NCBI GenBank assembly: GCA_019925105.1
Contig: JAHGAU010000018.1
Location: 558,001 to 622,000, forward strand
Direction of reading: 5' to 3'
Source: Niebla homalea
Taxonomy: Eukaryota; Ascomycota; Lecanoromycetes; Lecanorales; Ramalinaceae
Length of the DNA stretch: 64,000 nucleotides
Part shown: one piece after another, positions 13,547 to 25,800 of the stretch
Layout of the letters: every line of letters starts with the position of its first letter
Position numbering within the stretch: position 1 is the stretch's first letter
Translations under genes and position numbers: made by a program
Notes under the pieces: generated by a model
Told to the model about the DNA's origin: nothing
Databases searched by the model: none
What the model saw: the letters and a program-made list of their open reading frames with translations, nothing else

Positions 13547-14740
13547 TCATAAAAGCTCTTGATAGCGCCGGTAGGATGGCTCATCAAGGCCACCACCTGA
13601 ATCTGTGTAGGATCTCATTATCTGTAGTACTGCACACAAGCAATTGCGCTCATCGCGTCTCCTCAACTCGTCGACGGCGCCTGGGCGCACTTTGCACTCC
13701 GCCGCAAAGTTGAGCACGAACGGCGGCAACAATCTCGGGCGGCGCCATGGTGCGGAAGTCATACTTGTAGTATCCCAAGTATTCTTGCTCGGGCTCGGGG
13801 TGAGTCCCGGCGGTATCATCCGAATCCGCCCAGACGTTGCCACTGGGCATTGACTGCTTCGAATGAATTCTCGATCTCGATGCCGCCGATTTGTCCGCCT
13901 ATTTCTCTCGAGCTATCAAGCAGCCGCGATGACCGTGAGAGTTCCCGAGGAGTGTGGTAGTCTGAAGCCGGAAATGGTGATCTCAGTCAGCGTGAAAACC
14001 GTCATCAGTTCATCGCAGCCGGCGTGAAGCTTTAGCATATGCTCGTCGATCATTTCAAGCTTGTTGATGAGGACAGCGATTTTCTGCAGATCCTCCTGCA
14101 ACTCATCCGTGGGCTATCGGCCTGTGCCCCCCTTTCCGCCACGCTCTATCCATTCATCTCAGCATGGCGTCCCTCCATGTAGGGTTCGATACGATTATCG
14201 GCGGTATTCGTGCCATTGTCTTGGTCACAGCCTCTTGCCAGAACCGACAGCAGTCTTTGTCATGCTTGCCTCTCGCGGACCTCGCACGCTCTTTTACCTC
14301 TTCTTTGGGCTTATTCTCATGGAGGAGCCACTTTCTACCGTTTCATCCAGTCCAGTATCAGGCTCAGTCGGGCTCTGGCTGACCAAATGCTGGCCACCTT
14401 TGGTCCACAGGTACTCGATACTGTACTGCAGCCAATCGTCATTCAGATACAGTCTGGTGATGTGCGGCTCATTCTCTGCGTACGTCATGCCTTTCTGCAT
14501 GCAATATTGGATCGCATCGGCCCATTTCCTGTACTTCTGGTCGCAATTCTGAGGCGTTTCGTGATATATCACTGATTGCAGTAGCAGAACCCTAAGAAGC
14601 CAAAGGTGTACCTACTTGCTGAGGTGAGGAGGAACGAGTTTGTTGGTTGACAGGGGCGCGGTCGCTTGTGTTATCAGGCAGACTGGTATCAGGCGGGACA
14701 GGTTGGTTGCCGTCATGCTTGCGTGGTTCAGAAAGATTTC
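13547..14740 (-). pseudogene. Decayed minus-strand gene sharing the YLW-HLV domain
   Basis: Several coding-like segments lie in order on the minus strand but do not join in one frame. The first, 14572-14294, carries the domain (RKWADAI, IEYLWTKGGQHLV) also found at the end of the 11336-12914 gene. A GTAAAA donor at its end can join, with matching phase, a segment reading GCDQDNGTNTADNRIEPYME. Later come a Leu/Lys-rich segment (DLQKIAVLINKLEMIDEHML, about 14098-14040) and one ending DSSREIGGQIGG. The last reads EYLGYYKYDFRTM and then, in another frame, RRRDERNCLCAVLQ. At least one one-base shift and one in-frame TAG (about 14117) separate the segments. A GC-rich run upstream at 14740-14600 may hold the first exon. 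An intact gene with many small introns is possible, but decay fits better. Confidence 0.4.
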
Positions 14741-15028
14741 CGATGACTATGATCTACTATGATGAGGGGCTGGAGATGGGGATAGGGATGGGGATTGGAT
14801 GGAATATCTTCTTAAGAAAAGTTGAAGCTTTCCATCCATCGGGCGGACCTCGGGCGGACCTTGGGCGAAACCTCGGCTAGGACCCGCAGTGTGACGCAAA
14901 CCCGAAATATGAGTCAGATCAAGCCACGTGGCATGGCACGGACCGCACCGTCGAAGGAAGCACTTTATGCCGTTCAATTTTGAAAGTAACATCACGTGAT
15001 CACGTCCACAGCTGATCCATGTTTATGC

Positions 15029-17699
15029 CTATGTTTCCATGTGTTTTATTTGGCCCCTTACCGCTAAGAGTAAGTGCTCCACAGCCTCCGCAAAGCCGCC
15101 CAGCTTATGTCGTAGCATCGTCCGCTCCTCAAGCTTGCGAGCCTTATCTCGCTCCAACCTCTCCTTCTCCACTTCCCACAGCGTCCGCACACGCTCCCAC
15201 CCACTCACACACTGCCTCCTGTTGTCCAAATCTTGGGTTTGCGCCTCCATCTCCCGTATGCGCTCCGAAGCCGAGTGCAGCACAGAGTTCAGCTCAGCAG
15301 GCACGCTGATCGCCGCTGCGATCTCTTGAATCTGCCGATATCGATTTAGATCCTTCAAGCGAACCTGATAGCCTTCTTCTATCTCATCGAACTGGGCTCG
15401 TTGGGATTGGAGGCACGCTTCGATTACGGGACGAGAGTATTCTAAGACTTTGAGGCGCTGCTCCAAAGCGGCGAGTTCGCTTTCCAAGCTGAGGGGGGTT
15501 GTTTGTATGGACGTCGATATCTCGTCAATGCGGCTTTGATCGGCTTGGAGGCGGACAAGGGAGGGGAAGAGAGCTGGTTGGAGCATGGAACAAGGTCTGA
15601 CTTCGAAATTCGCTGGAGGTGCAGGAGTCCTTTGAGCCGCAAATGTCGTGATACTTGGCGAGCGTGATGCGTTAGCGTTGTCTGCTGCACCAACATGGAT
15701 ATTCTTGTGTACAAAATCTGGGTTCAAAAGTGCCTTGAAGGCCTGGCGCCAAAACCCCTGCGACATCTGGTGAGGAATATCGCACCCATGGATAGTAGCG
15801 AGTGCCCAAACGAGAATGAAGATGCCACATGATTCTAGATCATCTTGCTGCAGTTCGCGGTTGACGTAATGAATAACCCATGTGTCACGCGGGGCCGTTA
15901 CGCGCTCGTGAGACTTGAGATATTGCTGGAAAGCCTTGATTTTCTTCATAGCTTGCCGTTCATGGCTGCGCAGGTCCAAGGATGAATACCAGTAGGTCGT
16001 CCCAGTCCCACATTCAGTGAGCGTCATGCTCCAGTGTTTGTGGCTCTGTATAGGCACGAGGATGGGATGGCTGGGATCGAGATTTTTGAGCTTGTCCCTA
16101 GACAAGATCACATTGAGGTCTGCGTCCAGAAAGGATGGATCCAGCGCCAAGAAGTCCTTGACGCGGCTGCAATCCAAAACCTTCTCGATAGCAGTGCTGA
16201 TGAGCATCGATCTTGCGTCTAACGATTGTAGGGCACCGAGAAGCGTGCTTGGAGGTATCGCGTCAATCTCAGCAGCTGGGTCCTCGAGCTTCTCAGGCTC
16301 ATTCCTCGAATGAGCCATATTTGTCGGGGCGCCTTTGACTTGCGCAATATTTCGAGAGGGCGCCGTGACCGTGTCGAAGATTGCTTCTGGGTCAAGGCTA
16401 GTGTTCTCTGGGACCGAAGGTGCGGAGTGCTGATCGATGATGTCGGCGCCGAGCTCGAATTGGTCCGTCATACGGAGCTGCATATGGGGGGAATGAACGG
16501 CACGTAGATCTTCGAGAGCTCCGTCCCGCCAAGTGGGCGTCTGCTGTATGTCATACTGATGCTTCGAACGCCCATCTTCATTCATTTCCGAGATGGGCGA
16601 CAACGTCGTCCGCTTAGCTGCGGCAGGCAGTGACGGAGCAAAGGGCGGAGAATTGATGTTGAACGACATGCTCGACTCAAAGAAATCATCAATTTGTAGA
16701 CTCGAAGGTTCGTCAGGCAGAGGTGTAAAGGCCCGTCGTGGAAGCTCGGGTGAGGGAATTCCCTCGCCGTCCGAGCTCGAGTGGTCCGGCCCAAGGTCGT
16801 CTGCTTCCACGTCGTCTCCTGAGCCATCCGACAGCGGAGGTGGCGTTTGGTGGATCCGTGAAGGTGAATGACCCTGTACAACGGGCCCGTTCTCTGTCAC
16901 GAAGTTCTCGGCTTGTGGTGGACTTCGACGTCGCTTTCGCGCGCCAGCTGTGTATGTTCTTGAAGACGATGCCTTCCTCTTACCACGTCGCCGCTTGCTG
17001 TCAACGTTGGCACTGATGGGAGCTAGTACGGATCGGGTAGCATCGCTAGTCTTGTGGCGGGCAATCACGCTGTGGATGGTTGCTGGCTGCAATTGCATGA
17101 GGGTGCCGGCTTTAGGGTGGCTATCGTGTTCGGACTTTATGGCCGTATTCATCTCTTCACAGGTGGCGGCGTATCTGGTCTGCGTCAAGCTGGATAAGGT
17201 GCTGATCGCCTCGAGGACTCCAGTTGATGGCCAGGGTCTAGCGGGGAAGTTGATGTCACTCAAGAAGCTATCGACGCCGTGACCGGACCAGTTCCGCTTG
17301 ATTGACTCATCTAGAGCCTGTTTGCGCAGCCGGGCCTGGCGCCCTTGGGCGATGGTAGACGACAGACGTGTACCATCCGGCGCGCGAGCTAGGATCCTCC
17401 TCTTGAATTCCTCGACCTCGACGGGCGTGATTTCCTCGCCCTCTCCCCTTCGGTTACACACATATTCCCAAGCTGCATCAACGTATTCCTTCGATGCTGC
17501 ATTCAAGGACTGTCAGCAGGCACAACGGCGGATATGCGGTGTGTGCCCTGTGGCTCTGAAGATGGGCAGGAAAGGGAGATCGCAAGCAAGACGTGCCTTT
17601 CTCGAGCGACAAGTGATGTAGAATTTGCTTCGAGCAGGTTTCGAGCTTCTCTGCGACAAGCTTGCCTTGCAGACTTGTCGTCAGGGATGGAAGGTCCAT
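15029..17699 (-). CDS. Ulp1-like cysteine protease (peptidase C48 type)
   Basis: The main exon reads open for 825 codons down to 15029. A Ulp1-type catalytic core is visible: His491 in HKHW, Asp511 in SSLDL, a Gln at 553/554 (ELQQDD) and the nucleophile Cys560 in ESCGIF (numbered from the TTG codon at 17506). The family cleaves SUMO or related ubiquitin-like proteins. The N-terminal half is Ser/Pro-rich and disordered, with basic nuclear-type signals (KRRRGKRK at about 171, KRRR at about 191). The last 160 residues look like a long coiled coil. The frame has no ATG: a TGA lies just upstream, inside a CTGAC branch site followed by GCAG. So a first exon is needed, and the ATG at 17699 in a strong context (GCCATGG) is the likely start. 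The donor between 17699 and about 17600 is weak (perhaps GTCTTG). Such proteases are also carried by some fungal transposons; no transposase is visible beside it. Confidence 0.75.
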
Positions 17700-17759
17700 G
17701 GCAACGACTTTGGGCGCTGCCGACTCAAGCTACACACCATCATCTTTGTCTGGCCCACT

Positions 17760-18434
17760 AGCGACGGTGAGATATGCAAGGGAGGAAAAGTAAGGTGAGG
17801 AGCGGAGGCCAAACGGCCAAAAAACGAACTCTACCGGCCAGCGCAGCCGCTAGCCCTGATCGGGCAGGTGCCCAAAAAAAAAATTGCCGCCTGCCTTAAC
17901 GCGCAGGTCGCATAACACGATACCTGCTGTTTTGAGTAAAGCGCGAGCTGAGGCACTCAAAGTGGCGTTGCAACCCAGGCGAGTCTTCCCACCGCATCAG
18001 CAGTCCCCGTTTGCTGGCCTACTGATGCCCAGCTGCACACGAACAACATATCGCCCCTTCAATTTACATTGGCCGCTTCTCGGCTTCAGTGGTCTTCACT
18101 TTCCTTCGATCTCCTTCAGCAATCCTTGCATAGCTACGACCCGAGACTGCTGCGCCAGAGCATCGATAAGCTTTGCCTCATCGCCTTCACCAGATCACCA
18201 AAGCTTATGCGAACTAACTCGGCTTCGTTGACGCCGATCGTCGCGCATAACGCTTAACGTATTTCTCAGCACCGCGAAAGCCAGTGGTCTTCTTCTCCCC
18301 ACTTGAAGACTCTTCGATCCCTCGTTTGACTGCAAGCTGACTGCAGATTTTTTTCTTCCAGAAGAGAAGTCGTAAGGGGTACACTGGAGGAATGATGACC
18401 TTGAAAAAGGACAAAATGCCTTCGTCAATATACG
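17760..18434. other. Region upstream of the protease gene, with an ATG-less open stretch
   Basis: This should contain the protease gene's promoter. On the plus strand one frame is open from about 17952 to 18257 with ordinary protein-like composition (for example FDLLQQSLHSYDPRLLRQSI). It has no ATG until LMRTNS near its end, so it is a 3' exon, a decayed gene or a 5' untranslated region. I cannot choose. A run of A at 17874-17883 lies at its left. Confidence 0.3.
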
Positions 18435-18815
18435 ATGTTACGGTGCATATCTGCAGGACTGTTACGAACAGTCTTCCGTGGATTGTTTGAAATGCATGGC
18501 CAAATAGGCGGCAATTCGGAGGTCCCTATTGTAAGTGCCGTTGAAATCATCACCGGTCGGAATTCTACCGTGGATGGGCACAGACTTTTGTTACTGACCC
18601 TCGGGTTCCTTACGCTTTGCCCGAAACACAAGGCTATATCAGGCTGTTACCTGTGTCGAGGTGCGATCATGCAGGGATTTATACGCCCAGCCCCTTGGTC
18701 AAAAGCGTCCAGCCTGACCTGCCGAGCTCTTCCTTTCTTTCATTCTGTTGAGCATACAGCACCACACCATTCTCGCTCGATCGCCGTCGGGTCCAATGCG
18801 GGGCAACAAGCCTGA
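18435..18815 (+). CDS. Hypothetical short protein, doubtful
   Basis: An ATG at 18435 opens 126 codons. The first 32 residues (MLRCISAGLLRTVFRGLFEM onward) look plausible. A good donor, GTAAGT, follows at 18531, so the downstream part of the frame may be intron. A TTACTGACC branch-like site lies at about 18590, with possible acceptors after it. No family is recognised, and a minus-strand frame overlaps it. It sits about 200 bp from the AT-rich border, so it may be a truncated relic. Confidence 0.22.
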   Translation: MLRCISAGLLRTVFRGLFEMHGQIGGNSEVPIVSAVEIITGRNSTVDGHRLLLLTLGFLTLCPKHKAISGCYLCRGAIMQGFIRPAPWSKASSLTCRALPFFHSVEHTAPHHSRSIAVGSNAGQQA

Positions 18816-18979
18816 ATGCTCCTTTAGAAAATCGTCCTCGAGTAGTAGGCACCTCCGAACTCTCCCCACACCAGAGCGAAAAGTGTATACTGGCTCTCCA
18901 TTGTTGGAGTGTTAACTACGTCTCCAGCCTTCAGGTCAACAGACCTAAGGATTAGCGGGGATATCTGAGCATACTGGCG

Positions 18980-19667
18980 GTATGTCTCAGTACGAGTAAT
19001 TATTTTATATAGATATTCTTTGTCTTCTTATATCATACAGACGTTAGTCTTTGTTTTTTTGTGAAATCCGGTGGGATTTGGTGGGAAAAAAAGGGGTTTT
19101 AACCCAAAATAACCACAACGATTTACGATACTTTGTAGAGGAAAATTATATATTTTAATTATATAACTCTCTTATTTTATTCGTTTTTTATATTATTTAT
19201 AATATTTAACGAAATATATTATATTTTATAATAAAAAATTCTAATAATTAAATAATTTGGCCGGTACTTTATAAGCTATATCAATTAAGTATACCCCGAC
19301 TACAACAGGCTCAAAAACACCGCATTTGGAACGGAGTATCTAAGAAGTAAATTAAAGCTCCGTTTTTACCTAACCTTTATATACTTTTACTATAATAAAG
19401 CCAAAAACACCGCGTTTATAATAAAGACTTTAAACTTTAAATATATATCAAATAACGTTTAAACTTTATTTTTAATAAATATTTAAAATAAAAAAACGTG
19501 AATTTAAAAAATGTTAAAGGGTTTTCAATATTAAATAATATATTTTATAAAAAAACCGCTTTTAAAATCTTTTTTTTTAATTTTTTAATTCTTTTTAATC
19601 GTTTATTATAATAATAAGGTTTCAATATAAAATCAAATTTACTTTTAATTTTATTAAGTTTCAAATC
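18980..19667. other. Island border and AT-rich flank
   Basis: Composition falls stepwise: mixed sequence to about 19140, then strongly AT-rich. Short patches such as 19260-19440 keep some GC. No gene or repeat pair was recognised. This is the flank into which the Gypsy element at 19673 inserted. Confidence 0.45.
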
Positions 19668-19672
19668 TTTTT

Positions 19673-19846
19673 TGTAATGGACGCAATGTATGTATGGGTA
19701 ATAGGTATATTCTGTCTAATTAATGAATCTCCACTAAGGATGCTATATATAAATGTAGGATAATATTCTATCCTTATTATCCTATTCTTAATATTTTATT
19801 ATCCTTAGTATCCTATACTTATAAGTATATATATTTATCCGTTATA
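19673..19846 (-). repeat. LTR (3' copy) of the 9-kb Gypsy element
   Basis: The plus strand begins TGTAATGGACGCAATG and ends CCGTTATA. It aligns without gaps over 174 bp to the other LTR. Its outer (left) end keeps G/C, while its inner (right) end is AT-converted. Confidence 0.9.
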
Positions 19847-22800
19847 AATCCCCCTGAATAATATTAAAGGATACGTCCTCGTATCTTATTCCTCGTATTA
19901 TAAATAGATATATTTTAAACTTTATCCTTTTAAGATAACGTTAATAAGTTTATCGACCTTCTTAAAAAAGAAAACGATAAATATATTTATAATATTATAA
20001 TTATTAGTAAGAATAAATATTAAGATAAATATATTTTTCTTAAGTTTTATTATTTTATTTATTATTGTTTATAACGGTATTATATTAATAGTTTTAACTT
20101 TATTTATAATTAATTAAATATTAAATATATAGTTTCTGGTAATCTTTAATTTTCCTAAAAAGCTTAAATTTAAATTTATTTTATTTACCGCGTTTTTTAT
20201 TTGTTTAAAGTACTTTAAGATTATATCGAACTTAAAATTTAAAATTATAAACTTAATATCGGCTTATAACTATAAAAGGACAAATATGCTTATATTTTTA
20301 TCGGAGATTATATACGTAATATATTTTTTCTGTTATCCTTATAACTTCTTATTATCTTTTAGGTTTATAATTATACTTATTAATTTATTAAAGTTAATTT
20401 AAGCGTTAATACTTAAAAACGTCGGAGTATTATTACTTAATAATATAGTTTCATTATTTATTAACTTCGTTATTTTATCCGGCTTTTTTATAGACTTTAT
20501 TAAAGTTAATTGGATTTATTATTTTTACTGATTAATTTATTTAATAACGTCCTTTACGTATATACTTAATTACTTATCTCCTAGGTTTATAACGTTAATC
20601 GTTATAATTTTATTCTATCCTTTTAATACTTTTATAAATTAAAAAAGATAATTACCGGTCTTCTTTACGACGTTTAATAATATAATATTAAGTTTACCTT
20701 ATCCTTAGAAAATATATATACCTTTTTAGGTAATAAAATACCGTTATTAATTAATTTATATTATAGTTACATTATTAAGGTTTACTTAAGTCTTCTTAAT
20801 ATCGTTTTATCAATTAAATAACTATAGTTACCTTAATATAATAAAAGACTATTTATTTTTATTAAGTATATTTCGTATTTATACTAAGGTATAATTAATA
20901 ATTTTAATAATTAAAATATTATTAAAATCTATATTATTATTTAATTATATAAAGGGATCGGCGACGTTAAACGTTAAATATAAGTATTCGTTATTTATCT
21001 TTATCTTTTTAATAATGGGGTCGATTAAGTTATTTAATATAAGTAAATTTATATCGTTATCCTTAATAATATTAATATACTTTAATCCTTTCTTAAATAT
21101 AATTATTTATTCTAATTTATCAATTCCGTAACTTAATAAATAAAAGAAGGTATCGTTAATTATTCTGAATCTTTTATTTATTAAATAAAGTAAAAATATA
21201 AAAGATTAAAGGATATTAAGGGAATAAATATAAAAAATACTTATAAATAAAGCAATAATAAGAAATTATTATATATAGTAAATAATATAACCTTTTATTA
21301 TTATTAGAATATAATAAAATAATTTTATATCTGGTTATTACCCCGTATACCGTTATTAAGATATAATAATAAAACCTAAAAAATTAAGCAATAAATATAT
21401 ATAAGTAATAATAATTTTATTCTTATATTAATTTAATTTTAACGTAATATTTTACGCCTTTTAAGGATAAAAGTATTATTATTATTATTTTTAAAAAGTA
21501 ACAATAAACTAAATATATATCCTAAGATCCGTATTATATATAATAAATTTATAAACGCGGGTAAAATAAGTACTTACGGAATTAATATATTTACGGGAAG
21601 TTTAATCGTAATTATTTATTTACGCGGACGGTTAAATCCTTATTTAATAAGGATAATTATTAACGATAACATATTAATAACGTTTTTTTTAAGACGCCCG
21701 GGATAACGTATTGGGATATCCGATAATATTTATTTTAATTATAATAAATAGATAATTAATAAAGTAAATATTATTTTCTTAAACTCCTTACGTAATTTAT
21801 ATTCTTAAATAAGCTCTTATATATTATTTAAGTTTTTAATATTATATTATAAATCGTTTTTTAAGTTTTAATTTTTTTAACGGATAAAATACTCCGTTAT
21901 AAATTTACGTCCTCGTTTAAAGGTTTTTTTATCCAATAATTTATTTACTTTATATAAACGTACTTACGGTATATCTCCTTTAATAAAGATAAAAGGAGAC
22001 TTATCCGGTATAAACCGGTAATATAAATCGGAATTAAATTTAAGAATAAACTTAAGTTAAGCGATAATAAATATTAAGTATAAGTTTTAATATATTAAAA
22101 TATTAAGACGATAAGTTAAATTATTAATATATTCTATAACTTAAAACGGGCTTACGTATTATTAAGATAACTTTTTCTTAATTAACGTTATAAAAAGGAT
22201 ATTATATCCTTTATATAAACGTAATAATATATAATTATTAATATTTATATATTTTAATATATATTTTTTATTATAGTAATATTTTTGCGTTATTTATATA
22301 AAGGATATAATATCGGACGCTTTAATACGTATACCTAAAAACTTTAATTACGGGTATAATATAATAAGGTTTAAAGGACGTTTAATAGAAAATCTATATA
22401 TTACTTTATTTAATATAAAAGATAACGGTATTAAAGTAATATTATTTAAGAATAATTATATTTAAAATAATACCGTCGGTTATAACTTTAAGTTATCCAG
22501 AATATAAATATAGTATTTAAGAGTAATTTTATTAATTTTATTAATAATTTTACTTCGGCCATCCGTTTAAGGGTAATAAGTTAATAAATATAGTAAATTA
22601 ATATTTAATCGTTTAAAAATAACTATTTATAGATTAAAGATAAACTTACGGTTTTTATCTGAAATAATCGTAAATAATAAACCTTAATTAATGATAATAA
22701 AATGATTTAATAAGATATATACTTAATCGGACGTTTTTTATGTTTTCTTGCCCGTTATAAGGGTAATTCTTTAATTAAATTTATCTATATAGAATATAAT

Positions 22801-25800
22801 AATATTAAAACCTTTAAAAAATAATAAGAAAATAAAGATAAAATCAAGTATAATAATATAAAAGGGTATTAAAGGGGTTTAAATCGGTTATAGCGACCTA
22901 TATAAACGGTAACGATATATTTAATAAATAAAATATTAAGGATAATATCGGAGATATTCCTGAAGAAAATATCTTAAACGTTATACGTATTATAAATATA
23001 TAATAATATGAAAATATTATTTATATCCGGGATATCCTTTATTATATATAACGTTGAAAACGTTTTTTATAATAGAACGCGGTATATATAAATAATAATA
23101 ATCTATATTATCGATATAATAAATAAAATTATTAAAGATATTTATATATTAATCGTTATTAACGTTTAATTTAAACTTAAAATAAAATCCGAAATATAAG
23201 TTTAATTTATAAAGTAATAAATCTTTACTATAAATAAACGGTAAAGATATCCTATTATTTATATTTCTTATATTATTTATTTTAAGGATATTTATAATCC
23301 GAATCTATATAGGATTTTCTTTATATTTATCCTTAATATAATAATAAAGATTATCGCTTATTTATATAGATAAGATAATATATATTAAGCAATCCAGTTT
23401 AAAGTAATTATCTTTAAAAATTATATCTTTATTTAAATTTATAAAACGGGATAAAACGTCCGGAATAATATATTCCTTTTTAGGCTTATATCATACGTTT
23501 AAATTAAAGAAACGAAGGAATTAAAATACCCTTATTAAACGGATATTTATACGTTTAATAGAGGTAATAAATGTAATTAAGGTTTATTTTATAATATCCA
23601 GTATTATTAAATGGTTTATTTGGATTATTACTGGGTATTTAAACGAATTAATTAAATAACGGATCTTTTTAATAACTTATATAAAGCCAATAATTTTGAG
23701 TTCCGTTAACTAATAATTCTTTTTTATGTTAATAAATAATCGGGATAAAAATAAAATTAATTTAATTATCATTTTTAATAATTATAACTTAATTAACTTA
23801 AATTATAATATTTCTTTATTCTTAACGTAAAATACTATAACGTTAAAACCGAATTCTTTAAACGTATTAAAATCGATTTATAAAGTATAATCTATATTAA
23901 AATATACGAATATAATTGGGCTAAATAAGGTTTCTTAAAGTAAATTAAAACTCATTTATTCTTATATAGAGGGTTTATTTAATTTCATAATTAATACGTA
24001 TCGTTTACGTACCGTTCCGGTTGGTACGGAGCGTAATAACGATATTTTTAACTTTTATAAAAATTCCGTTAATTGGGTATATATAAATACGGATGAACGT
24101 AAGTAATTTATAAGGTTTAAGTAATATTCGAACTATCTTAACGTTATTAAATATTATAGATAGTTAATTGCTTTAAGCTTATCCTTAAAGGTTAATAATC
24201 CGAATAAATTTATTTAATAATTAAGTAATTTAATATCCGGATACGTTAAATACGTTTTTAGCGGGGCGAGGGATACATTCTATTAAATAAGTATTAAAAA
24301 AAGACGATATAAATTACTTAAGTATTATTTAAAGGTATCCGTATTAATAATAATATCGTTAATATATATTTACGTAATATTACGGATAAAATATAGGATC
24401 CTATTAATTTATCGTTAAATATAAGCTATAGAATTTATATAATTTATAATAAATATTATAAATATTTCTTATCCGTAATATATATTAACTATTAATAAAT
24501 AATAAATATTAAAATACGATCTTTATTAATAAAAAAATAAAACGGCATTTATTAAGGAAATACGCTTCTTCTTAAATAACTTAATAATAACCTTATCCTA
24601 TATAAGGATAAAATATACGTTTAAGACGAGTAAATTATTAAGACCTTATATATCGATAATTATTCATTTTTTATAAATATTATTATCCAGTATTTTTTAA
24701 ATAATGAATATAAGAAACGAGAATAATATTAATTAGGATATAAAGATTAAACGTCTTTTATATTAAAGCTTATTAAAAATATTATTAATTATATTATACT
24801 CTTTAATTTTTAATAAATAAACCTTTCTTTACGTTAAGGATTTATTTATACGTAATTATTAATCATCCCTTAATTATAACTTTATTTATTTGTACTTTGG
24901 GACGTTTATAAAACCTAAATCTTCTTAGAGGGATAAAAACTTATTAATAAGATCGTTTAATTAACGTTATTTATTAAGTATATTATATATATAAACGCTA
25001 TTTAATAAGACGGTTTTAATAAATATATCGGGTATAAAAATATCCGAATCGATATTATCGTTTATATATATTATTATATTAATAATCTTTATATTTTTAA
25101 TATAAAAATAATTTTTATAGCTTAATTCTTATATAAATTTTAAACGTTTACGTTTATTTACGTAAATAATACGATCCGTATTATTTTTAATTATAATTCT
25201 TATTATTTAAATATTAATAAAATAAGTAAATATAATAAGTAAACGTTATAGCTTTAATTTAAATAAAAAGTCTTTATCCTATAATAAATTTATTATATAG
25301 ACGGAAATTATAACTTTAAAATAAGGTTATATAACGGATATTTAATTAATATAAATAACGCGTTTAATAAATTCGTTACGTTATTTATATTCAATATTTA
25401 TTATAATATTATAATTTCTTATAAATATTTTATAATTTACGATACGTATATTGATTTTCTTAAGATTAATAATATCGTTTACTATAAATATATAAGTACG
25501 TAAGTTATTTATAATATTAAGTTTACGTTTAAAATAAATTAAAGTTAAAATATTATCCTTCTTATAATTAAAAATAAAGATTTAAATAAGGATATATTTA
25601 TCCGTTTAATATCGATTTAAACTTACGCCGCGGATACGGAGTATAAACGTTATCTTTAATATTTTAACGTTTAAAAAATTAAAAATTAATTAAACTTTAT
25701 TTATAAATATAATACTATAACCGGTATTAAGATATATATCCGTAATAATTTAATCGTTATCCGGTAATAACTTAATAATAATATAAGCGTAATTCTAAGG

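Noticed and set aside
14061..14552. 163-codon plus-strand frame
   Set aside because: It lies opposite the minus-strand locus with the YLW-HLV domain, has Cys/Phe/Ser-rich shadow-type composition, and the minus strand reads far more naturally.
15019..15329. Two overlapping plus-strand frames of 96 codons
   Set aside because: They are antisense to the coiled-coil end of the protease gene.
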